In this document: in pieces, positions 13,439-19,131 of the stretch
Numbering within the stretch: position 1 is the first letter of the stretch
Layout of the letters: the number at the start of each line of letters is the position of its first letter
Virus record (IMG/VR): IMGVR_UViG_3300002460_001091
Location: 1-21,531 of that record
DNA from: a virus
Reading direction: 5' to 3' (one strand)
Length of the DNA stretch: 21,531 bases
Program-made: the position numbers and the translations under genes
Notes under the pieces: generated by a model
Databases searched by the model: none
Seen by the model: the letters and a program-made list of their open reading frames with translations, nothing else
What the model was told of the DNA's origin: nothing

Positions 13439-14054
13439 ACGCCAAAAACGCCGCAACAAGAAAGCCGCGCACCAGAAGGTGAACGCGCCGCACGCGGCCG
13501 AACTGGCGGCATTGCCGAAACCGCCGCCGATGCCAGACGGCATGGGCGGGACGGGCGAGCTATTCGACCCGCACAGAACCAAACAGGACGCCCGGCTGGC
13601 GGCCCGGATTCTCTCTTGCGGCGTCGTGACGGAGGAACAGGCGGCGAAAGTTCTGGCCGGTGCGTTCCGGCTCGGCGCCCAGGCGGTCCAGGACGGATCG
13701 GCACGCGACTACGGGGCGGCCATGCGGGTTCCGGCCGCGATCGCAAAACTCGAAATGGACCGCGAGCGGCTGGAACTCGACAAGGAAAAGGCGGGTAAAG
13801 GTGAACAACCAGAACTCCACCAGCACGTCCACAGCCATGTCCACGTTGAGGCGGGAACTCCGGGAAGCGTTGAAGGCGTTGCCGAGCAAGCAGCGATCGC
13901 TCTTGAGGAACTCGATCGACTCCTGCTTGAAGACGGGCAACACGGACAGACTATCGACGTTGCTCCGAGCAATGGACACGCGGCCGATCATCCCATTCTG
14001 CCCACACCGACCAACGGCAAAGCAAACGGCATTCCTAAGAACGGACAGCACTGA
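13428..14054 (+). CDS. Small terminase-like (TerS) packaging protein
   Basis: The 208-residue protein immediately precedes the large terminase. A Lys/Arg-rich start (SKRQKRRNKKAAHQK) is followed by TKQDARLAARILSCGVVTEEQAAKVLAGAFRL and a long charged helix ending MRVPAAIAKLEMDRERLELDKEK, the layout expected of a DNA-binding N-terminus and an oligomerising helical core. The C-terminal part is His/Ala/Asn-rich and low in complexity (LHQHVHSHVH). It would recognise packaging sites and recruit TerL. The assignment is mostly positional. It overlaps the TerL reading frame by between 83 and about 250 bases depending on the TerL start, and it overlaps the methyltransferase remnant at its beginning. 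Confidence 0.58.
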   Translation: MASKRQKRRNKKAAHQKVNAPHAAELAALPKPPPMPDGMGGTGELFDPHRTKQDARLAARILSCGVVTEEQAAKVLAGAFRLGAQAVQDGSARDYGAAMRVPAAIAKLEMDRERLELDKEKAGKGEQPELHQHVHSHVHVEAGTPGSVEGVAEQAAIALEELDRLLLEDGQHGQTIDVAPSNGHAADHPILPTPTNGKANGIPKNGQH

Positions 14055-16215
14055 AATACTGTACGGAGGTTCAGCAGGTTCCGGGAAAAGTGATGTTCTT
14101 TTAATGTCTGTTTTGCAGTACGTTCATCATCCTAATTACTCCGCAATTCTCTTCCGTCGTACTTATGCAGACTTGGCATTGCCAGGGGCATTGATGGATC
14201 GCTCGCACGATTGGCTGCAAGGGTCCGGAGCGACATGGAATGGGACAGACAAGCGTTGGCGGTTCCCAAGCGGAGCAACGATCACGTTCGGATACCTCGA
14301 CCAGCGAAACGACCGTTACCGCTATCAAGGCATGGAATGTCAGACCGTTGTGTTTGATGAGCTAACGCAGTTCAAAGAAGAGGATTACCTATATTTGTTC
14401 AGTCGGCTCCGTCGCCTTGAAGGGAGTCGCATACCTATCAGGATGTTGTCAGCAAGCAATCCTGGAGGTATTGGCAACGACTGGGTGAAACAGCGATTCA
14501 TCGTTGACCCTGGTCTAAAGAGAACATTCGTTCCCGCCGGCCTGCGTGACAATCCGTTCCTTGACCAAGAGGAATACGTCCAGGCTCTGGGCCACCTCGA
14601 CCACATCACGCGGGCGCAATTGCTCGACGGCGATTGGGACGTGGTGGCGGACGGCAACATTTTCAAGCGCGAATGGTTCCAATCATGGCGGGCACAGGAA
14701 CAGCAATACATCCTTGGTCCGAACATCGTCCCGCAACGCTCGTTCCTGCCGTTCGGCGTAGTCGATCTGGCTGTGAGCGAATCGACGTCGGCGGATTACA
14801 CGGTTATCCTGTGCTGCGAGCACGACAGTACCGGGACGCTCATCATCCGGCACTGCTACCGCGGCCGCATCGGGGCACCGGAGACGCTGGAGAGAATCAA
14901 GGCGTTGGTCAATGAGTACGGGCTGCAATGGGTCGGGGTCGAGGACGTGGCGTACCAGCGGGCCATGATTCAGTTGCTTAATCGGCAGGGCGTTCAGGTC
15001 CGGCCGATCCATCCGAAGGGCGACAAGATCGTGCGGGCACAGGCGGCGTCGGTAAAGTTTGAGCAGGGGAAGGTATGGCTACCAAAAGATGCCGCGTGGG
15101 TGCCAGAATTTGAGAGGGAGTTGTTGGCGTTTCCGGACGGATCACACGATGACCAATGTTTTGTAGCGGATACACTAATCAGTACGCCGAGCGGTCCACG
15201 TCGCATCGACACGATTCGCGTAGGGGATTTTGTTACGACAAGATCAGGAACAAGAAAGGTAGTCGCATCTGGAATAACTAGCCATTCTGCAACCGTGTGT
15301 CGCGTGCGACTATCAAACGGCATGGAACTTGTTGGGACCAGAAACCATCCCGTATTTTCTCTTGATCGTGGATGGATACCACTCGACGCTATCTCTTACG
15401 AAGATACAATGGTGCCATGTGGAAATCAGGAGCTAAATCAGAATCAATCGTTTTTAACGGCATTGTCTTCCGGAGATATCCCGAAGCAAAACAAGAGGCA
15501 TATCGAAGATATTATCGGCCGCATGGCGGGCACGTTAAAAGAGGCATTCAGCACCTTCATCAGGAAATCTGGAAATCTCATTACGGCCCTATTCCTGACG
15601 GATGCCATATCCATCATAAAGATGGAGACTTCCTTAACAACGATATATCAAATCTTGAATGTGTATCGTCGGAAAAACATCATAAGGTTCATGGCGAGCG
15701 AGGAGACTACGCCACAACAAAAGCTTTGCAGCATCTTGCTAAGATACGTCACCTTACTGTCGCATGGCATCAATCAGCAGAGGGAAAAGAATGGCATCGG
15801 CGTCATGCAAAACAACACGGATTTGGAAAAGCAATACGTCGTTGCGCCATATGCTCAGAATGCGGAAAAGACTACTGTCATGAATATGTTGGCAAGAGCA
15901 AGTTTTGCTCAGGAAAATGCAGTCTCAGGTCACGTCGTAAATCAAAGATCGACAACGAAAACAGAATATGCGCAACATGCGGAAAAGTGTTTTCTGTCAG
16001 CCGGTATGCAAAGCAAAAGAATTGTTCGCGTGCATGCGGTAGAATTGCCAGCAATCTTGCCAGGGCGGCATGTCGTTTACAATCTAACGATTGAAGGCAA
16101 TCACGAATACTTCTCTTCAGGCATACTCGTTCATAATTGCGACGCAATTTCCTACGCTTGCCGTCTCGCGTCGAACGTCGGCACGAGTTCATTCATGCCT
16201 TACGTGGTGAAGTAA
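13837..16215 (+). CDS. terL: Terminase large subunit (TerL) interrupted by an intein
   Basis: This is the ATPase-nuclease that pumps and cuts phage DNA. Walker A is GGSAGSGKS (residues about 77-85), Walker B is VVFDEL (D174, E175), and there is ADLALPGALMDRSHDWL between them. The RuvC-like nuclease has VVDLAVSE (D310), GVEDVAYQ (E369) and motif III HDDQ|CDAISYA (D438, D439). A 327-residue intein (residues about 441-767) sits exactly between Q and C of motif III. The spliced protein would be about 465 residues, normal for TerL. Starts GTG 13801, ATG 13837 and ATG 13972 are all possible; 13837 gives a usual N-terminal helix. Unspliced protein would have a broken nuclease. Confidence 0.88.
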   Translation: MSTLRRELREALKALPSKQRSLLRNSIDSCLKTGNTDRLSTLLRAMDTRPIIPFCPHRPTAKQTAFLRTDSTEILYGGSAGSGKSDVLLMSVLQYVHHPNYSAILFRRTYADLALPGALMDRSHDWLQGSGATWNGTDKRWRFPSGATITFGYLDQRNDRYRYQGMECQTVVFDELTQFKEEDYLYLFSRLRRLEGSRIPIRMLSASNPGGIGNDWVKQRFIVDPGLKRTFVPAGLRDNPFLDQEEYVQALGHLDHITRAQLLDGDWDVVADGNIFKREWFQSWRAQEQQYILGPNIVPQRSFLPFGVVDLAVSESTSADYTVILCCEHDSTGTLIIRHCYRGRIGAPETLERIKALVNEYGLQWVGVEDVAYQRAMIQLLNRQGVQVRPIHPKGDKIVRAQAASVKFEQGKVWLPKDAAWVPEFERELLAFPDGSHDDQCFVADTLISTPSGPRRIDTIRVGDFVTTRSGTRKVVASGITSHSATVCRVRLSNGMELVGTRNHPVFSLDRGWIPLDAISYEDTMVPCGNQELNQNQSFLTALSSGDIPKQNKRHIEDIIGRMAGTLKEAFSTFIRKSGNLITALFLTDAISIIKMETSLTTIYQILNVYRRKNIIRFMASEETTPQQKLCSILLRYVTLLSHGINQQREKNGIGVMQNNTDLEKQYVVAPYAQNAEKTTVMNMLARASFAQENAVSGHVVNQRSTTKTEYAQHAEKCFLSAGMQSKRIVRVHAVELPAILPGRHVVYNLTIEGNHEYFSSGILVHNCDAISYACRLASNVGTSSFMPYVVK
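15157..16137 (+). other. Intein within TerL (327 aa)
   Basis: Read in the TerL frame. Block A is CFVADTLI, with Cys1 at 15157 and N-extein Gln before it. Block B is GTRNHPVF at 15334-15357 (T61, H64 form the TxxH motif). Block F is VYNLTIEGNHEYF. Block G is ILVHN, ending with Asn327, followed by Cys +1 of the C-extein (TGC 16138-16140). All residues needed for autocatalytic splicing are present. The segment between blocks B and F, where a homing endonuclease normally resides, contains no LAGLIDADG, HNH or other recognised domain in this frame. It spans about 230 residues of unfamiliar composition. Another frame carries an HNH gene there. Confidence 0.86.
15417..16094 (+). CDS. HNH homing endonuclease nested out of frame inside the intein
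   Basis: The 225-residue product (ATG 15417; an upstream in-frame ATG is at 15372) is in a reading frame different from TerL. It starts MWKSGAKSESIVFNG and carries LHQEIWKSHYGPIPDGCHIH, then HKDGDFLNNDISNLECVSS, the HNH core (HIHH at 15606-15617), and VHGERGD. A C-terminal region has paired cysteines (CSECGKDYC, FCSGKC, CATCGKVF, CSRACG), a probable zinc-binding DNA-recognition part. It lies entirely between intein blocks B (15334-15357) and F, ending within block F. The region is much more AT-rich than neighbouring genes. No clear Shine-Dalgarno site precedes either start, so the level of translation is unknown. The likely target is the intein-free TerL site. Confidence 0.78.
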   Translation: MWKSGAKSESIVFNGIVFRRYPEAKQEAYRRYYRPHGGHVKRGIQHLHQEIWKSHYGPIPDGCHIHHKDGDFLNNDISNLECVSSEKHHKVHGERGDYATTKALQHLAKIRHLTVAWHQSAEGKEWHRRHAKQHGFGKAIRRCAICSECGKDYCHEYVGKSKFCSGKCSLRSRRKSKIDNENRICATCGKVFSVSRYAKQKNCSRACGRIASNLARAACRLQSND

Positions 16216-16227
16216 CGAAGGAAATCA

Positions 16228-16617
16228 ATGAAGGAAGCTACGATACGGGCATTCGAACAGATCAGAAAATCCGAAGTCACGGACTGGCACCGGCTCATTG
16301 GCAATGCGGAAATCAAACGAGCGAAAGCGCTCGAAGCGATCGGGCTGTCTGGGTTTCAGTATTGTCGGCCGGATGACCAAATGCTTGCGGCGGAAGTGGA
16401 TCGCATCGAAGTGGAGTATCGCGAAGCGATCAAGAGAGCTGACGATCAATTTGACTACTCACTCACACCAGACAATACCGAACCGGTCACGAATCGCGAA
16501 TGGACGCTAGCGACAAAAGTAACGTATTGCACAAGGTGCATGAAGATCCATCTGTCGCATTGGCCGGTATGTCTATCGTGCGGCAGAAGCGATAAATTCA
16601 AAGAGAGGAAACTTTAG
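16228..16617 (+). CDS. Hypothetical protein with C-terminal CxxC zinc pairs
   Basis: Starts 12 bases after TerL behind AAGGAAA. The 129-residue product is helical and charged at the N-terminus (RAFEQIRKSEVTDWHRLIGN, KRAKALEAIGL), has a middle EVEYREAIKRADDQFDYSL, and ends with YCTRCMKIHL and CLSCGRSD, two CxxC pairs for one zinc. It may be a small packaging or DNA-binding accessory. No family was recognised. Its stop TAG (16615-16617) overlaps by 3 bases the TAA of the minus-strand gene (16614-16616), so the two genes converge with no spacer or visible terminator. Confidence 0.6.
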   Translation: MKEATIRAFEQIRKSEVTDWHRLIGNAEIKRAKALEAIGLSGFQYCRPDDQMLAAEVDRIEVEYREAIKRADDQFDYSLTPDNTEPVTNREWTLATKVTYCTRCMKIHLSHWPVCLSCGRSDKFKERKL

Positions 16618-17615
16618 ACACCTTGAGTGATCTGCGAATACAGATCGTTCCACCGTGTCCATTCCCCGCGGTCCTTCGAGGAATCGAACCGGTTCCGGAC
16701 CCGCTTGATGGCTTCCGCGCGGAACAGCCGAGCCTTGCGGCGATCGCTTGGCAGTTCGTGCCGAGAGCCGAGACGTTCCATTGCCAGGTTGAAATCGTGG
16801 TCGCGTGGGATAAACGCCATCTCTTTTTGGATCAGCGTCTCATCCGCTTTCGGCATGGTAGGTAGCGACGTGTGCTTGGCGTAGGTCCGTTTCGGTGCCA
16901 AGAGCGGGGCATACTTTTCCAGCAACTCGGCTTGGTTGGCTGGCAAGCTCTTGTGGATACGTTCAATCAATGCGTCGACTTTCTTTTGGTCGGCAGCGGC
17001 GATCGTGGCCGGGGCCTTGCGTTCACCGCGTGGCGGGATTCGCTTGTTAAGGGCCTGCGACGCCACGATGGAATTGACGCGGGTCAACTGCGGCTCCGTC
17101 AATTGCCTCGAGAATTTGGAAATCTGGTACTCCAACTCGCCTGGATTCGCGTTCGGATTGTGCGTCACGTCTACCCCGAGCCGCTTTAGGTGTCCGAGGG
17201 CTTTCGCCTGTTCGTTCGCGTGGGCCTCCGCGTGCGACGGTTCTTTCGCGGCGTCCGCAGCGGGGGATTTTGCCAGCTTCTTTGTCGGTTCCTTCTTCGG
17301 TTTCGCTTCCCGCTTCTTCCGCTCGACCTTGATCTCTTCGAACTTGCCAGACGCCAAGATGCCTTTCGGCACCTGCGACCGCGACGCGACGGTACGTGGT
17401 TTGCCGGATCGCGGACCGACGAACCGGAACGCGAATTGGAGGATCTCGCGAGCCAAACCTTTGGGATCGTGCAATTGGCCGTGAATCATCCGCTGCTCCG
17501 CGTCAGGGGCGTGACGCAGGAACAGGCGGATGCAGCGATCGGGCGACAGCGACATGCGGGACGCCTTGACAGGAGTCATGACCTTGACGCGATAACGAGT
17601 TTTGACCGTTGGCAT
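16614..17615 (-). CDS. Virion-associated Lys/Ala-rich protein with shared FRFVGPRSGK motif
   Basis: Minus-strand product of about 333 residues, starting at MPTVKTRYRVKV (ATG 17615, GAGG 7 bases upstream) or at ATG 17627, which forms TAATG with the upstream gene's stop. Residues about 60-100 hold a 36-residue module (AFRFVGPRSGK...SQ.PKG.LASGKFEEIK) shared with the protease/scaffold gene. A Lys/Ala/Pro-rich linker follows (ERKKREAKPKKEPTKK), then helical segments such as LTEPQLTRVNSIVASQALNK, KKVDALIERIHKSLPANQAELL and WNDLYSQIT. The shared module and gene position suggest a head-assembly role, but the protein is not recognisable as a portal. It is transcribed opposite to the genes around it. 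Confidence 0.6.
   Translation of the reverse strand: MPTVKTRYRVKVMTPVKASRMSLSPDRCIRLFLRHAPDAEQRMIHGQLHDPKGLAREILQFAFRFVGPRSGKPRTVASRSQVPKGILASGKFEEIKVERKKREAKPKKEPTKKLAKSPAADAAKEPSHAEAHANEQAKALGHLKRLGVDVTHNPNANPGELEYQISKFSRQLTEPQLTRVNSIVASQALNKRIPPRGERKAPATIAAADQKKVDALIERIHKSLPANQAELLEKYAPLLAPKRTYAKHTSLPTMPKADETLIQKEMAFIPRDHDFNLAMERLGSRHELPSDRRKARLFRAEAIKRVRNRFDSSKDRGEWTRWNDLYSQITQGV
17328..17435 (-). repeat. Shared 36-codon module, copy 1 (minus strand)
   Basis: Encodes AFRFVGPRSGK, then a middle with SQVPKGI, then LASGKFEEIK, within the minus-strand gene at 16614-17615. It matches 29 of 36 residues of the copy at 19654-19761 on the opposite strand, while the DNA differs at many synonymous positions. 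The two copies are inverted relative to each other. Such protein-level conservation with nucleotide divergence suggests an old duplication under selection for the encoded peptide. Confidence 0.8.
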
Positions 17616-17626
17616 GGATGACCTCA

Positions 17627-19018
17627 TTAGCTGACCGGGCTGGCTCCGTCGCCGTCGCCAGCGATTCCGCCGGCGAGCGTATCTGAAATCGTCGACGTTG
17701 CATTCGACGGCAACTGAATCCCGTAATGACGACGGAAGAAATCCTGAAACGTGCCAAGCTGGTCATTGGCGACGGTGAAGGTGAACCGATCCCCGCGCAT
17801 GAACCGATCGTCGCCGGCCACGATGACCGCCCCGACGCCGCCGTGGTATGTCATGGGACCGAATGCGAGCGAATCAATCCAGATCGACATGCCGCTGGTA
17901 AGGTTAGTCGTCTTGATGGCCAGCTCGATATCGTCCGGAATGACGGCCGGCAAGTTGATCTTGAAGTACGCGAGCGTCCAGACGGTCGCGTAGTTGATCG
18001 ACTGGATGACGATTTTCTCCGTAGACGAAAGCGTGAGGCCGGTCCCCTGGAGCTGGATCGTCAGGGTCGATGCGTCGCCGGAAGCCGGTTCTTCGCTCGC
18101 CTTGTACCAGACGGCTCCGACGTAGCGACGCAGCGGCCGCAATGCCGACACGGAGAGCGATTGCGAAATCTGGATCGTGGTCTGCGAAAGCTGGCCGTCG
18201 AACCGCAAGGCCGACTCGCCGCGGAAGAAGTCGCCTGCGCTTGTGTCCTGGAAAATGTGCGTTCCGGCCGTCCCGCTGTCGATATCCCACCGGCTCGGCG
18301 CGTTGCTGCTGAACGTCTCGAAGTCGCGGTTATTGACCAACGACGAAGCGTTCAACGTCTGCAGGGTCGGACCGTTGCCGCTCCCTTCCGTGGGATGGGC
18401 CAGCGACAGATTCTCCAGTTCGCCATGCCAGCGGAACGACTCCTGACCCTCGGGCCGGCCGTCACGCTGGGAATCGGCCACGCATTCCAACGTCATGGTT
18501 TCGCCGGGGACTGCAAGCTCCGTCGGCAGCTCGTTGTATTGCTGGTGGGCCGCCATGTTCGATCCGGGCTTGGTGTAGCCATCGAGGCGGCGGGTTGTGA
18601 TAACCACCCCGTTGCCGTTGTTTATCGCGTCGGCCGATACGGACGAAAGCGTGACGGCGCACGGCTCCACAGTCTCGTTGTCTTCGTTCATGCGGCGGAT
18701 GAGTTCCGCCAGAACGGCTGCGATCCCGTTTGTTTCCATCTTTAATTCGCGGACGATTTCTTCGGCGGTGATCCGGCGAGTGATGAATCCGGCCAGCGAT
18801 GACGCCCAGCCGTCGACGTTGGACTTGAAACCCTCATAGGCGGCGACGATCCCCTCAATCTCTTTGTCTTTGTCGCCGGCCTGGAATTTCTCGATGACTA
18901 CCTGTAGATCGGCGGGGAATGTCGTGTCGGAGTAGATTTCGTAGGCGTTGATACGTTGGATGATCGAGCCGATATGTGTGAAAAGGCCATTATTTGCGCC
19001 GTCGTAGTCGATCGCCAT
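17627..19018 (-). CDS. Phage structural protein with galactose-binding-like domain
   Basis: Minus strand, 463 residues from ATG 19018 (MAIDYDGANNGLFTHIGSII); an upstream in-frame ATG near 19114 would add an Arg-rich leader that looks like non-coding sequence. The first 140 residues are helical (GIVAAYEGFKSNVDGWASSLAGFI, ELKMETNGIAAVLAELIRRM). Residues about 220-385 contain SLVNNRDFETFSSNAPSRWD, a pattern seen at the start of jelly-roll carbohydrate-binding (CBM4/9-like) domains. Beta strands to SIWIDSLAFGPMTYHGG follow. The end has GDRFTFTVANDQLGTFQDFF and RHYGIQLPS. It is a virion protein by style, likely part of the head or neck, but I know no exact family. TAATG couples it to the next minus-strand gene. 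Confidence 0.62.
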   Translation of the reverse strand: MAIDYDGANNGLFTHIGSIIQRINAYEIYSDTTFPADLQVVIEKFQAGDKDKEIEGIVAAYEGFKSNVDGWASSLAGFITRRITAEEIVRELKMETNGIAAVLAELIRRMNEDNETVEPCAVTLSSVSADAINNGNGVVITTRRLDGYTKPGSNMAAHQQYNELPTELAVPGETMTLECVADSQRDGRPEGQESFRWHGELENLSLAHPTEGSGNGPTLQTLNASSLVNNRDFETFSSNAPSRWDIDSGTAGTHIFQDTSAGDFFRGESALRFDGQLSQTTIQISQSLSVSALRPLRRYVGAVWYKASEEPASGDASTLTIQLQGTGLTLSSTEKIVIQSINYATVWTLAYFKINLPAVIPDDIELAIKTTNLTSGMSIWIDSLAFGPMTYHGGVGAVIVAGDDRFMRGDRFTFTVANDQLGTFQDFFRRHYGIQLPSNATSTISDTLAGGIAGDGDGASPVS

Positions 19019-19131
19019 GTGTGCAACGTGACCGGCCCGACCGCGACGGGCACAGGAGACGCGGGAGCGACCCGCCGATTTTTTTCCATAATAGGCGGTT
19101 TTTTTGAAATACACCGCATCTAATTGGCCTT

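Noticed and set aside
15157-16137. Programmed frameshift joining TerL intein to the HNH
   Set aside because: Intein block F and G are in the TerL frame without any shift, and the HNH has its own start and stop, so a frameshift is not needed.
17726-18745. Long plus-strand frame opposite the structural gene
   Set aside because: Arg/Gly-rich with no recognisable domains, while the minus strand gives a coherent jelly-roll-containing virion protein.
19019-19131. Divergent promoter between the minus-strand structural gene and the protease
   Set aside because: The gap is AT-rich with T-tracts and contains TATTAT (minus) and TTGAAA (plus), but no pair with proper spacing was found.
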